A DNA stretch of 64,000 nucleotides. Origin: Rossellomorea sp. SC111 (lineage in GTDB: Bacteria; Bacillota; Bacilli; Bacillales; Bacillaceae_B). Below the pieces are notes generated by a model, which was given only the letters and a program-made list of their open reading frames with translations, was not told the origin of the DNA and did not search any database. Made by a program: the position numbers and the translations under genes. The DNA lies in assembly GCF_024733565.1 (NCBI RefSeq), contig NZ_JANIOC010000003.1:248001-312000 (forward strand), in the 5' to 3' direction. This document shows, in pieces, positions 9,501 to 18,090 of the stretch (position 1 is the first letter of the stretch; every line of letters begins with the position of its first letter).

Positions 9501-9793
9501 GTGGATGAGGGAATATTTTTTACATCAAAGGTTTGATCCTTTCCCGGAACAAACCCAATATAGTCTTTCTTCAGATCATACCGTTTCCCATTTGATTGAA
9601 CATATTTCTGTTGATTTAACAGCCACATAAGACCTTTATGTTCACGATAAGTAGTATCCGGTACAGTTTTATCAATGATCAGTACATCCAAGTTCTGTTC
9701 CTTTTTAAGCTGCCACAGCCAAAAAGGGGCTGACACCAAAAGAACGATGCTTACGATGAACAAGAGGAACGAATAGGATTTCAACTTTGTCAT
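6560..9793 (-). CDS. membrane-anchored extracellular glycoside-hydrolase-like protein
   Basis: A 1077-residue protein with one N-terminal membrane segment (about 7-29) and the rest predicted outside. The middle (about 400-740) looks like a (beta/alpha)8 barrel of the GH-A type. VVAEFGVPGSRG places a candidate nucleophile at Glu700 at the end of a strand, and LGWIFGVEWDP gives a candidate acid/base at Glu550; the 150-residue spacing suits strands 4 and 7. The C terminus begins with HVDGRPEDW and has the beta-sandwich look of CBM9/DOMON-type carbohydrate-binding modules. It overlaps the glycosyltransferase gene by 4 bp (ATGA), so the two are translationally coupled. By analogy with PgaB or BcsZ it may trim or modify the exported polymer. 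Catalytic residues and substrate are inferred. Confidence 0.7.
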   Translation of the reverse strand: MTKLKSYSFLLFIVSIVLLVSAPFWLWQLKKEQNLDVLIIDKTVPDTTYREHKGLMWLLNQQKYVQSNGKRYDLKKDYIGFVPGKDQTFDVKNIPSSTEKYDAVYIADTYGVYEEEFHNENVAGKRSSKLYGGLTDQDMDALKDMAMNEGKTLIAEFNSMAQPTEEETRKKFYSLFNLKWSGWIGRYFPELENSEVPQWVRENYEKQYEEAYNFTGPGYVLVDENDRLVVMDKDDIGKKGAVFSTTSRGEDLIGKGISTPYSYWFDIVEAIEPDEVMANYTLSLSEKGKDTMKALNLPVTFPAVVHGRNRLFDTYYFSGDYADQADVPDLYQTVGFSAWRKWTGSASPDDSSQFYWKAYTPMMTAILKDIQKGKEHEKKENIEITKENGLKLAGKTGSDYIQVKKDGKWEDLLIKGVNMGIARPGSFPGETAISKEEYLRWFKQIGAMNANSLRIYTIHPPEFYEAFYEYNQMADKPLYLFQGVWVNEEIFLRSEDAFAKENTDEFASEIKKTIDLVHGNAEIPERKGHASGSYTYDISPYVLGWIFGVEWDPEVVLATNEKHKGLGDFKGEYIETDGAEPFEIWLTERMNEGLKYETETYQWQRPVSFTNWVTTDLLDHPSEPLEKEDMVSVDPNVMKGTDKLKTGLFASYHIYPYYPDFLNYEQPYVNYIDHRGEKNNYAGYLHDMKKAHSMPLVVAEFGVPGSRGLTHENVYGMDQGNHSEKEQGEIDRRLFEDIVEEKMAGGMVFAWQDEWFKRTWNTMDYDNPDRRPFWQNAQTNEQQFGMVSFDPGESGTSMIHVDGRPEDWTFNEIEPAFDKDGNSMYVTSDERFVYVRVDSNRISEGKDTYLLFDTIGNQGQSTLPDVKGVSTKGVDFALHIKGTKEARLWIDSYYDTHHYQYGHVLNMIEEETYANVKNNGVYHPIRLTLNKSLDVEGKNIPFQSYETGVLQFGTSNPEDEAYDSLTDISVDSAEGRYEIRIPWQLLNVKDPSLKEAMGDIWAGKGLQSSTTLDSIKIGLYETDGEKAFSYPAQNEDGFINPAQFYPYSWDTWDEPTSHERLKQSYNEMKEAFEKEGE

Positions 9794-11199
9794 TTCGATA
9801 CTCCTTTTCTCGCCATTTCTCCCCAGCCCCTCTTCTTACGGATCACGTTCAAGATCCCTTCACATCGCCAGAAAACGGTCAACGGACGGTACCATAACGT
9901 CTCGGTCAATGAATAGACGAAAAGTCTTCCGATATCGGTTGCTCTCGGGAACTTTCGGACGGACCATTCTTCCAGGAGGACCGCAGCCATGGACAACACC
10001 GACCCATATAGGATGGATAACAAGAATAATAGAATGGCGAATTCCAGATAAACCCCTCCAAGGAAAATGGAGAGAACCATGATGATGTACCCCATCAGTT
10101 CAACGACCGGGCCGAGAAATTCAATGATTAAAAAATATGGCATGGAAATCATGCCGATTGATCCGTACTTCGGATTAAACAGGAGCCGTCGGTGGATCCA
10201 AAGGCTTTCAAACAAACCGCGATGCCATCTGCTCCGTTGACGGCGTAAATATTTCAAGGATTCCGGTGCTTCTGTCCAGCTTACCGGATCCGGCACATAG
10301 ACGATTTTCTTATCGGCTTTTTGTTCTTTCACATAACGGTGGAGCCTGACAACGAGCTCCATATCCTCTCCCACGGTATGGGAATATCCACCCGCATCGA
10401 CGACCCAGCGTTTCGAGAATACACCGAACGCCCCCGATACGATCAGAAGGAGATTATGGCGGCTCAAGCCGATCCTTCCCATAAGGAACGCCCTTAAGTA
10501 CTCGATCACCTGCATCACGACGAGTGGAGAACGGGAAAGACCCACCTTCACAATTTCACCGCTTTCAATCTCGCATCCATTTGCGATCCGGATACTTCCT
10601 CCGGAGGCTATGACCTCCCCATCGGATTCGACGATCGGTTTCATCACTTTCAGGAAAGCGGTCCGTTCGAGAACCGAGTCCCCATCGATGGAGCAGAAAT
10701 AAGGAAAGTTCGATACATTGATCCCCGCATTCAAGGCATCTGCCTTGCCGCCGTTTTCCTTATCGATCACCAGTAAATTTTTATACAGCTTCGACTGATA
10801 CACACCCTTCACCGGTTGTGTTTTCAGCTGCTGGCGGATCACCCACTTGATTTTCACCAACTGAAAGGTTTCCACGAGCTTTTCCATGGAATCATCGGTG
10901 GAGCCATCGTTAACGATGATGATTTCGTATTCCGGGTATTCAATGCTCAATAATGATCTAACCGTCGCCATGATGCCGACAGATTCATTGTAAGCGGGGA
11001 CCAGTATGGAAACCGGCTTCGTCTGATGGAGGTGTAAAAGCTCTTCATACGGCTCCCACTCATCGAGGCCATAGGTTTTCCTTAATTGAAAAAGGGAGAT
11101 CACGAGTAGAATCGTATAAAACGAGACGACGAGAATCATATAGAGGAGAACGAACCACCCTATCGAAATCAGGATGTTCCCCCAATCTATCTCATTCAT
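9790..11199 (-). CDS. processive family-2 glycosyltransferase (polysaccharide synthase)
   Basis: A 469-residue membrane GT2 of the cellulose/poly-GlcNAc/hyaluronan synthase type. An N-terminal membrane hairpin precedes the GT-A domain. Motifs (numbered from the chosen start): NDGS about 97-100, the metal-binding DGD (D172, D174), the GED acceptor-site acid (D279) and the processivity motif QRSRW (321-325). About four membrane segments follow and would form the export channel. No PilZ domain is present. Start: the ATG at 11197-11199 is used because AAGGGGGG lies 7 bases upstream and the ATGA overlaps the stop of the HEAT gene; an earlier in-frame GTG overlaps that site. The sugar and linkage cannot be told from sequence. 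Confidence 0.88.
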   Translation of the reverse strand: MNEIDWGNILISIGWFVLLYMILVVSFYTILLVISLFQLRKTYGLDEWEPYEELLHLHQTKPVSILVPAYNESVGIMATVRSLLSIEYPEYEIIIVNDGSTDDSMEKLVETFQLVKIKWVIRQQLKTQPVKGVYQSKLYKNLLVIDKENGGKADALNAGINVSNFPYFCSIDGDSVLERTAFLKVMKPIVESDGEVIASGGSIRIANGCEIESGEIVKVGLSRSPLVVMQVIEYLRAFLMGRIGLSRHNLLLIVSGAFGVFSKRWVVDAGGYSHTVGEDMELVVRLHRYVKEQKADKKIVYVPDPVSWTEAPESLKYLRRQRSRWHRGLFESLWIHRRLLFNPKYGSIGMISMPYFLIIEFLGPVVELMGYIIMVLSIFLGGVYLEFAILLFLLSILYGSVLSMAAVLLEEWSVRKFPRATDIGRLFVYSLTETLWYRPLTVFWRCEGILNVIRKKRGWGEMARKGVSK

Positions 11200-12239
11200 G
11201 AAACCGCCCCCCTTTCCAGCCACTGTTCGGCCATATCCCTTGCATAACCATCTTCCGCATACACGGCAATTTCCCTTAACAATGCTTCTCCATTTTCCAG
11301 TCGCAAAAGGGATTGAGCTGCCTGGGAGCGAACATAAAAGGACGGGTCGCTCATAAGGGCCTGTAAGGCAGGACTCAGCTCCGTGGAACGGATGTATTCA
11401 CATGCTTTAATGGCCATCAGCCGCTCCTGCCATGAGTCTGCGTTCAAATGAACGGAAAGTGTCGGTATATCAAGATAAAATTCCATCCCCACCACTGCTT
11501 TCAAGGCACGGACCCTGAGCTCAGTGGTCCCGGTTTCCAGTAATCGCTTAAGGAATGAAACATGCTCCATTCGATTCTTCACCCCGATTGAATCGATGAG
11601 GGCAAACCTCATGACCTCAGGCAGATCATCAAAGGCAGAGATCAATGGTCGGAACTGATCTTCCCTGAATGAATGAAACAAGAGACTGAATTCAAATTCC
11701 GACAACTCATACTTCGTCTCACTCAACCTCTCAACCACGTTCTTCTCATCAAATAGCACATGAATTTTTAACAGCTGCATCTCTTCCGCTTTGCTGACCT
11801 TTTTTGAAGCGTGAAGTTTCTTTAGTGGTTCAAGCATACTTTTCATCTTAAAATCGTGTATCCAATAAAGGGCATTCATCCGGATACTCCATCGCCTGTG
11901 CTTCAGCTGGGATAAAATGAACGGTTGAAAATGTTCTTCTGCAAACCCCTGTAAGCGTTCCTGCATGTCATCCGAGGCAAACATTTTCGAGAAGCCTGCC
12001 AGTAACTCGACCAGGGCACGTGTTTGCAAAGGAGAACGAACAGATAACTCCTCCGCCTCCACCCCCTCATGCAAAAATTGAAAGAGCGCCAACTGATATT
12101 CCTCTTTATATCGTTCAATCTGCGTCCTATTTTTATTATCAATCACTTTTTTTATCATCAAATACAGGCAAAGACCCGTTAATATCACGAGCAAAATGAT
12201 CAGCGCAATAGAAAAATAATAAAGCTCCCGTGAGTACAA
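11196..12239 (-). CDS. membrane-anchored HEAT-repeat protein
   Basis: A 347-residue protein with one N-terminal membrane segment (about 8-28, YFSIALIILLVILTGLCLYL) followed by a helical cytoplasmic region. At least the C-terminal third shows PBS-lyase/HEAT-type repeats (for example WQERLMAIKACEYI and SFYVRSQAAQSLLRLE). Such helical solenoids are protein-interaction platforms. Its place between the cyclase (1-base gap) and the synthase (4-bp overlap) suggests it scaffolds or regulates the synthase at the membrane, but no homologue of known function is recognised. Confidence 0.75.
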   Translation of the reverse strand: MYSRELYYFSIALIILLVILTGLCLYLMIKKVIDNKNRTQIERYKEEYQLALFQFLHEGVEAEELSVRSPLQTRALVELLAGFSKMFASDDMQERLQGFAEEHFQPFILSQLKHRRWSIRMNALYWIHDFKMKSMLEPLKKLHASKKVSKAEEMQLLKIHVLFDEKNVVERLSETKYELSEFEFSLLFHSFREDQFRPLISAFDDLPEVMRFALIDSIGVKNRMEHVSFLKRLLETGTTELRVRALKAVVGMEFYLDIPTLSVHLNADSWQERLMAIKACEYIRSTELSPALQALMSDPSFYVRSQAAQSLLRLENGEALLREIAVYAEDGYARDMAEQWLERGAVS

Positions 12240-12240
12240 T

Positions 12241-13842
12241 TTACCTCATCCTTTTTAGCATTTGACCTAAACGGGCCTCGAGCTCCAGTAGTTTAAACGG
12301 TTTCGTCATATAATCATCGGCTCCGAGCTGAAGGGATCTTGAAATGTCCCTCTCACTTTTACGGGAGGTAAGCATGAGCACTTTGTAGCGATCCGAATCA
12401 CTTCTTGAGCGAATCTGCTCCAGTACTTCCAACCCGTCCATCTTCGGCATCACCCCGTCTAAAATCACGAGACAGGGATTTCCTTCATGCCAATCCGATC
12501 CTATAAAAGCAGCCCCATCTTTAAATGTGTGGATATCATACTGAATATGCTGCTCCCCTGGCAGTTTAGACACGATATCCTTCATCACCGTCCGAATGAT
12601 CGGGTCATCATCGACGATGGCAATCTTCATGATTTTGTGAAGGGTATGCTCCCCTGCCTTCCCGTCCACCTTCACGACATTTCTGCCGCTGCTTTTCGCC
12701 TCATAAAGGGCATTATCCGCAAGCTTTAGCCATGTATCAAATGGCTGCGTCGGATCAGCGATCTCTGCCACTCCTGCCGAAAAGGTGCAAGAAAAGTCGG
12801 GATTTGCCTGAAACACCATTTGACTGAATCTCTTACGTATATCATCGACAAATGTGCACGCTTCTTTTATAGACGTATGTGGGAAGACGATGACAAACTC
12901 TTCCCCCCCAAAGCGAAAAACCGTGTCCTGGATCCTCGTTTCGGACTTCAATTGTGAAGCAAATTCCTTCAGCACCCGATCCCCCATCAGATGCCCATAG
13001 CGGTCGTTCACCCCTTTGAAATCGTCCAGATCAAGGACGGCCACACAATACGAATCCCTCCTGCGTGCCCAGTCGCTTTGTACTTGGGCATACGCCTGAC
13101 TCAAGAATTTACGGTTATAAACCATCGTCAATTCATCAATCAATACGAGCTCTTCCATTTGCTTCTTTCGTTCCATCTGCCTCTTCACCCGTACAATGAA
13201 CTCATCAAGGTCAAATGGCTTGGCGATAAAATCATCCGCCCCCATCTGATAGCTCTTCATCCGGACTTCTTTACTGTTCTCCACGCTCACCATGACCGTT
13301 GGAATGAACTGTTGTTTCAGCTTTTTCTTGAAAAAGTCCAGAACCTCGAATCCATTCGTCCCATCCATATAAATGTCGATGATTGCACAATCCGGCCTCA
13401 CATCATAGTACGACATGATGGCCTTATCAGGATTGGCGATGGGAACGACGTACCATCCGATCTGCTCCAACTCCTCCTTCATATACATAAGGAAGGACGT
13501 ATCATCATCGATGAGTAACACAACAGGTTCTTCCCCATCCCTGCTTTGCTTGCCAGGAAATACTTCGATCGATTCCTCCTCATGGTGATAACAATATTGG
13601 ATGATATCAAACAGTTCTTCCTTCACTTCTGAAATCGACCACGTCCGAGCGTCTTTTTCATTATGCTGATCCATCAATTCACGGGCACGCTCCCCGATTG
13701 TATGTAAACCAAGAACAGAGGCCGACCCCGCCATGGAGTGGATGAAGCGGTACACTTCTTCATGGGGGATGGTGGCCATGGCCTCCCATTCTTCTAGTTT
13801 TTTTCGAATATTATTAAAGAAATGATTTGTGTATTTTTCCAT
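12241..13842 (-). CDS. diguanylate cyclase with Hpt and two receiver domains (Hpt-REC-GGDEF-REC)
   Basis: A 533-residue cytoplasmic signalling protein. Order: Hpt domain with HSMAGSASVLGL (His35); receiver 1 (about 106-222, Asp156); GGDEF domain (about 232-395); receiver 2 (about 404-530, Asp462). The active-site motif is GGEEF (312-316), a competent form, and the product-inhibition I-site RxxD (R303-D306) lies exactly five residues before it. The protein should therefore make c-di-GMP from GTP and be feedback-inhibited. Being first in the operon that ends in a hybrid kinase lacking its own Hpt, it probably receives phosphate through His35. The ribosome binding site is weak (AAGGAAG about 11 bases from the ATG). 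Confidence 0.9.
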   Translation of the reverse strand: MEKYTNHFFNNIRKKLEEWEAMATIPHEEVYRFIHSMAGSASVLGLHTIGERARELMDQHNEKDARTWSISEVKEELFDIIQYCYHHEEESIEVFPGKQSRDGEEPVVLLIDDDTSFLMYMKEELEQIGWYVVPIANPDKAIMSYYDVRPDCAIIDIYMDGTNGFEVLDFFKKKLKQQFIPTVMVSVENSKEVRMKSYQMGADDFIAKPFDLDEFIVRVKRQMERKKQMEELVLIDELTMVYNRKFLSQAYAQVQSDWARRRDSYCVAVLDLDDFKGVNDRYGHLMGDRVLKEFASQLKSETRIQDTVFRFGGEEFVIVFPHTSIKEACTFVDDIRKRFSQMVFQANPDFSCTFSAGVAEIADPTQPFDTWLKLADNALYEAKSSGRNVVKVDGKAGEHTLHKIMKIAIVDDDPIIRTVMKDIVSKLPGEQHIQYDIHTFKDGAAFIGSDWHEGNPCLVILDGVMPKMDGLEVLEQIRSRSDSDRYKVLMLTSRKSERDISRSLQLGADDYMTKPFKLLELEARLGQMLKRMR

Positions 13843-14121
13843 AAGGCATCGTCTTCCTTCGTCGTAAACTTCTTTTGCATTTCATAGGAATCTTCCCGTT
13901 ACATTTTTGTGTCATATATTTTTTCAAACTCATTCTATTATACTCTCGTATTTTCTAGTTTAATAGGTGAGGAATGGAAATATTATGTGTCTTTTTCTCC
14001 ATTTCATATGAGTATCCTGAAAGGTTCAATGTAACAAAAAAAGAGGGGGACTTCCATTTAGAATGTGAAATAAATGGAAAAAAGGTTCGAAAGACTGAGT
14101 TGCTATCCTCTCGTTTGGAAC
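13843..14121. other. 5' region of the polysaccharide/phosphorelay operon
   Basis: No gene is seen. On the minus strand a perfect -10 TATAAT lies at 13937-13942, with only a poor -35 (TATTAA) 17 bases upstream. The promoter may need an activator. The predicted leader is about 90 bases and shows no recognisable riboswitch. Confidence 0.4.
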
Positions 14122-14164
14122 AAAAAAAAGGCCGGTGACCACTCCCTGGTCACCGGCCTTTTTC
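14122..14164 (-). terminator. terminator after crh (bidirectional form)
   Basis: A 14-bp perfect stem (AAGGCCGGTGACCA and its complement) with a 5-base loop is flanked by A and T runs. It closes the yvcI-rapZ-yvcK-whiA-crh operon. Confidence 0.95.
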
Positions 14165-14177
14165 TGAATTTGCACAT

Positions 14178-14435
14178 TTACGCTTCTTTTTGAACGAATC
14201 TTTCAAGGGCGACGAGGGCTTCTTCTTCGTCGCTTCCGTCCGCTACCAATATGATGGCAGAACCGGTGGAGATCGCTAGACTCATCAAGCCCATGATGCT
14301 TTTCGCATTTACCTTCTTCCCGTCCTTCTCTAAGAAGATTTCAGATGAGAAGCGGTTTGCCTCCTGTACGAATAGTGCTGCCGGTCGCGCTTGTAAACCA
14401 GTCTTCAATTTCACTTCTACTTGTTTTTCCACCAT
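14178..14435 (-). CDS. crh: catabolite repression HPr-like protein Crh
   Basis: Crh is an HPr paralogue that, when phosphorylated on Ser46 by HPr kinase, acts as a CcpA co-repressor and binds MgsA. It cannot take part in sugar phosphotransfer because position 15 is Gln rather than His: here KTGLQARPAALF gives Gln15, and NAKSIMGLM gives Ser46. Starting at the ATG at 14433-14435 (MVEKQVEV) gives 85 residues, the B. subtilis length and numbering. An ATG two codons earlier is the alternative. Crh is last in the operon, 27 bases after whiA. HprK, its kinase, is also in this window (32704-33639). Confidence 0.95.
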   Translation of the reverse strand: MVEKQVEVKLKTGLQARPAALFVQEANRFSSEIFLEKDGKKVNAKSIMGLMSLAISTGSAIILVADGSDEEEALVALERFVQKEA

Positions 14436-14462
14436 ATCCATTTCTCTCCCCTTTGTCCTTAA

Positions 14463-15410
14463 TTAGGTATTGAGCTTTTCTCCCGCTCTTAACTTGTCTG
14501 CCAGCTGATCGATTTTCCGTAAGCGGTGATTGATTCCTGATTTACTGATCGTGCCGCCTGACACCATTTCCCCCAGTTCTTTCAACGTGACATCCTGATA
14601 GTTCACTCGAAGCTCTGCTATCTCCCTTAGTTTATCGGGTAAAACCTGCAAACCTACATGTCTTTCGATAAACTTGATGTTTTCTACCTGTCTGAGGGCT
14701 GCACCAATGGTTTTATTCAAGTTAGCCGTCTCGCAATTCACCAGACGATTAACGGAATTCCTCATATCACGGACGATCCGTACATCCTCAAATCGGAGCA
14801 GGGCATTGTGTGCCCCTATGATATTCAGGAACTCCGTGATTTTCTCCGCTTCCTTCAAATACGTAATGAAGCCTTTTTTCCGTTCGAGGGTCTTACTGTT
14901 CAAGCCAAAGGAATTCATCAGCTCGGACAACGCCTCGTTGTGTTCAGAATAAAGAGAAAAGATTTCCAAATGATACGATGATGTTTCCGGATTGTTGACC
15001 GAACCGCCCGCAAGGAATGCTCCCCTGAGGTATGAGCGCCTGCAGCATTTCTTCTTGATCAGGTCTTCCGCTATATTATGGATAAAGGTGAAATGTTCAC
15101 CCAGTATTTTCAAGTCCTCGAGGATCATCTTTGTATCTTCTTTGATTCGGACAATGTACACATTGTTTTTCTTCAGCCGCATCTTCTTTCGTACCAGAAG
15201 CTCTACCGGGGTGTCGTACCCTTTTTTGATTAAGGTATAGATTCTTCTGGCAATGGCGGCGTTTTCGGTTTGAATATTGACGACGAGCATTTGATTCGAG
15301 AAGGACAATGAGCCATTCATGCGAATCAATGCGGAAAGTTCTGCACTTGCACAACAATCCTTCACTTCAATATTAGTCAGTTCTTTTTTCGTTTCAGACG
15401 CAAACGACAT
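14463..15410 (-). CDS. whiA: WhiA-like DNA-binding protein
   Basis: WhiA pairs an N-terminal LAGLIDADG-type homing-endonuclease fold lacking nuclease activity with a C-terminal helix-turn-helix ([20 protein letters not shown]). In Bacillus it affects cell division and chromosome segregation; in Streptomyces it is a sporulation regulator. The start [11 protein letters not shown] (ATG at 15408-15410) matches homologues, and AGGAGGTG lies 6 bases upstream; two earlier in-frame starts overlap that site. The length is 315 residues. Confidence 0.97.
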   Translation of the reverse strand: MSFASETKKELTNIEVKDCCASAELSALIRMNGSLSFSNQMLVVNIQTENAAIARRIYTLIKKGYDTPVELLVRKKMRLKKNNVYIVRIKEDTKMILEDLKILGEHFTFIHNIAEDLIKKKCCRRSYLRGAFLAGGSVNNPETSSYHLEIFSLYSEHNEALSELMNSFGLNSKTLERKKGFITYLKEAEKITEFLNIIGAHNALLRFEDVRIVRDMRNSVNRLVNCETANLNKTIGAALRQVENIKFIERHVGLQVLPDKLREIAELRVNYQDVTLKELGEMVSGGTISKSGINHRLRKIDQLADKLRAGEKLNT

Positions 15411-15470
15411 CCCCATCACCTCCTAGCAAACGCTTGCACAACCTTATACGCAAGAAATTCCCGTAGTATA

Positions 15471-16433
15471 TCAGTTGGTTGATTCTTTCAAATAAGAATA
15501 AATAATATCCGCGACCTTCTCTGTGTTATGACGGACGAGATGATTTTCATAGGAAAGGATCTCTTCTGCGATCACTTCCAAGCCCATGGATTTTAATTTA
15601 TCCACATCAAAATGAACGGGGCTCGCCTGCTCTTCATTATATCTTTCCTGTACCTCTTTTGGTACCTGTTTCTTGTTTACCAAGATATAATCAATGCTTG
15701 GTGTTTCTAAATGATCGTATAACGCCTTCACGTGGTCGCTCGCTGAATAATCCAGCGTCTCCCCTGCCTGGGTCATGATATTGCAAATATACATCTTCTT
15801 GGCATCGGCCTGGCAGACGGCTTCGCCAATTCCGGGGACAAGAAGATTCGGTAAGATACTAGTATATAGGCTTCCCGGTCCCATCACAATTAAATCGGCT
15901 TCTTTGATGGCACGCAAGGTTTCACCTAATGCCTTGATGCTGTCCGGCTTCAGGAAGACACGTTTGATCTTCTTACCGGCTTTCGGAATGGCGGATTCAC
16001 CCGTCACGATCGTCCCATCCTCCATTTCAGCCTTGAGGATGACACTCTGATTCGCTGATGGAAGCACCTTTCCCTTCACATTCAATACCCTGCTCATTTC
16101 CTGAATCGCATGGACAAAGTCCCCTGTAATGGAAGCAAGGGCCGCGATGATCAAGTTCCCGAGGGCATGACCGGACAGTTCATTCGTCGTCTCAAATCGA
16201 TGCTGAAACATTTGTTCAACCAGTGGCTCTACTTCTGATAGGGCAGCGAGGACATTGCGTATATCTCCTGGTGGAGGAATGTCCAGACTGTCCCGCAAAC
16301 GACCGGAACTGCCACCGTCATCTGCAACGGTGACGATGGCCGTTATATCAATCGGGTGTCGCTTCAATCCCCTGAGGAGGACCGGCAGGCCGGTTCCTCC
16401 CCCGATCACGACGACCTTGGGTGTATGTGTCAT
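15471..16433 (-). CDS. yvcK: gluconeogenesis factor YvcK (UDP-sugar-binding, CofD-like)
   Basis: A 320-residue member of the YvcK/CofD family. The N-terminal [17 protein letters not shown] and [11 protein letters not shown] motifs are the nucleotide-sugar-binding signature. In B. subtilis it is needed for growth on gluconeogenic carbon sources and affects PBP1 localisation. It overlaps rapZ by 4 bp, as expected for this conserved operon. Confidence 0.97.
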   Translation of the reverse strand: MTHTPKVVVIGGGTGLPVLLRGLKRHPIDITAIVTVADDGGSSGRLRDSLDIPPPGDIRNVLAALSEVEPLVEQMFQHRFETTNELSGHALGNLIIAALASITGDFVHAIQEMSRVLNVKGKVLPSANQSVILKAEMEDGTIVTGESAIPKAGKKIKRVFLKPDSIKALGETLRAIKEADLIVMGPGSLYTSILPNLLVPGIGEAVCQADAKKMYICNIMTQAGETLDYSASDHVKALYDHLETPSIDYILVNKKQVPKEVQERYNEEQASPVHFDVDKLKSMGLEVIAEEILSYENHLVRHNTEKVADIIYSYLKESTN

Positions 16434-17323
16434 GTTGTTAGACCCTTTCTCTTCTGGATATCTCGATGAGAAATTTTTGTTTGATAGTCCTTTTCAAAAT
16501 GATGTCCAAGATACTCTGCCAACGCAACCGAGCGATGCTGCCCGCCTGTACATCCAATGGCCACGACAAGCTGGCTCTTTCCTTCACGCTTGTATTGGGG
16601 AAGCATGAACGAGAGTAAGTCGGTTATTTTTTCAATGAATTTATTCGTTTCATTCCATTTCAACACATAGGTAGAAACCTCTTCATCCAATCCCGTTTTC
16701 GGTCTCATATGATCGATGTAATGGGGATTCGGAAGGAAGCGGACATCAAATACCAGATCGGCATCAATGGGAATCCCGTGTTTGAAACCGAAGGATACGA
16801 CATTCACCGTGAAGATCGTTTTCTTGTTCACCGAGAATTCCGTTAGAATCTTTTCCCTAAGTTCTCTTGGCTTCATGGTGGAAGTATTATAGATCAACTG
16901 GGAACGCCCCTTCAATTCCTCGAGGAGCTCCCTTTCCTGACGGATCCCTTCAAGAGGCAAGCCTGATGGAGCCAATGGATGCGAACGGCGTGTTTCCTTG
17001 TACCGTCTGACAAGGGACGAATCATCTGCATCAAGGTAGAGGATCTGAGGCGATACCCATGACGTTTCCGCCAGTTCATCCAATGCTTTAAATAGATGAT
17101 CGAAGAATTCCCTTCCCCTGAGATCCATGACAAGGGCGACCTTATTCATTTTATTACCGGACTCTTTCATCAGTTCCAAAAATTTTGGCAGAAGAGTGGG
17201 CGGCAGATTGTCCACACAGAAGAATCCTAAATCCTCAAAGCTTTGAATGGCAACCGTTTTGCCGGCTCCGGACATACCCGTTATGATGACCAATTGAACA
17301 TCGTTCGTCGAACCTGTACTCAT
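16430..17323 (-). CDS. rapZ: RNase adapter RapZ / YvcJ nucleotide-binding protein
   Basis: A 297-residue P-loop protein with Walker A GMSGAGKT at residues 16-23 and the C-terminal [11 protein letters not shown] signature. YvcJ of B. subtilis binds and hydrolyses ATP and GTP and influences competence; E. coli RapZ feeds GlmZ RNA to RNase E. The start is supported by GGGGGAAG 6 bases upstream of the ATG. Confidence 0.96.
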   Translation of the reverse strand: MSTGSTNDVQLVIITGMSGAGKTVAIQSFEDLGFFCVDNLPPTLLPKFLELMKESGNKMNKVALVMDLRGREFFDHLFKALDELAETSWVSPQILYLDADDSSLVRRYKETRRSHPLAPSGLPLEGIRQERELLEELKGRSQLIYNTSTMKPRELREKILTEFSVNKKTIFTVNVVSFGFKHGIPIDADLVFDVRFLPNPHYIDHMRPKTGLDEEVSTYVLKWNETNKFIEKITDLLSFMLPQYKREGKSQLVVAIGCTGGQHRSVALAEYLGHHFEKDYQTKISHRDIQKRKGLTT

Positions 17324-17371
17324 GCTCTTCCCCCGCTTTTATCGTAATATTCTATATAAAAAGTTCGTTGT

Positions 17372-17830
17372 TTAACTTGGATCCAGTCGATAAGATAATA
17401 ATTTAAAATCAGGCGTATAGGTGAATGTTCCATAAATCGTATTCTTTCCATGCAAAAGGTAGTCCAGAATATGATAATCTCCTTCAGCCATAGGCAAATT
17501 CTTGATGTCTTCAATCGGGTGCCATTTAATCTTACCTTCTGCCGATTCCTGAAGATTGACTCCATCCGCCTCTGTTGCAAAGAAAGAGAACATCATCCAC
17601 TCCGAAACGATTTGATCACCGTCTTTAATAATGAACGTAAACACGCCTTTTAAATCGGGATTCTTTAAATAGATGCCTGTTTCCTCGCGATACTCCCGGA
17701 TGACGGCATCCCTGATCGATTCTCCGGACTCCATCTTTCCACCCGGGGCGACCCACCAGTTCCTTCTTGGTTTTTGGAGAAGGAGCACCTTGTCTCCATC
17801 CAGATATAAACAATTTGTGACACGTTGCAC
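17372..17830 (-). CDS. yvcI: NUDIX hydrolase YvcI (MutT-like)
   Basis: The Nudix box is complete: GGKMESGESIRDAVIREYRE followed by ETGIYL. The family cleaves nucleoside diphosphates linked to another moiety; the exact substrate of YvcI is not established. The GTG at 17828-17830 (MQRVTNCLYL) is chosen because AGGTGAAG precedes it and homologues begin there; a GTG three codons upstream overlaps the site. It is the first gene of the operon, 48 bases before rapZ. Confidence 0.9.
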   Translation of the reverse strand: MQRVTNCLYLDGDKVLLLQKPRRNWWVAPGGKMESGESIRDAVIREYREETGIYLKNPDLKGVFTFIIKDGDQIVSEWMMFSFFATEADGVNLQESAEGKIKWHPIEDIKNLPMAEGDYHILDYLLHGKNTIYGTFTYTPDFKLLSYRLDPS

Positions 17831-17905
17831 TACCTTCACCTCAATCTTGATGTTTTGGGACCCGTGGATGCACCAGTCCCGATTACAGTCAACTTCATTC
17901 CTTAC

Positions 17906-17934
17906 ATTATACTATGATTACAGACAAGCTACAA
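17906..17934 (-). promoter_or_regulatory. promoter of the yvcI-rapZ-yvcK-whiA-crh operon
   Basis: The minus strand has a perfect -10 TATAAT (17906-17911) and, 17 bases upstream, TTGTAG as a moderate -35. Confidence 0.6.
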
Positions 17935-18048
17935 TGTCTCCGCCTGCCGGAAAACGTGTCGATTGAAATCGAAAAATATTGGGACAGGTTTTGACATGTT
18001 GAGGAGTCTGCAAGTGATTGGTACAGGTATACCCCAGTCACTATAACA

Positions 18049-18090
18049 GAAAAAAAAGCAAAAAAAATAGACACAGGCGATTCCTGTGTC
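18049..18090 (-). terminator. terminator after the lipase gene
   Basis: The stem GACACAGG/CCTGTGTC (18070-18090) is followed on the minus strand by long T runs (18049-18068). It lies about 170 bases past the lipase stop codon. Confidence 0.7.
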
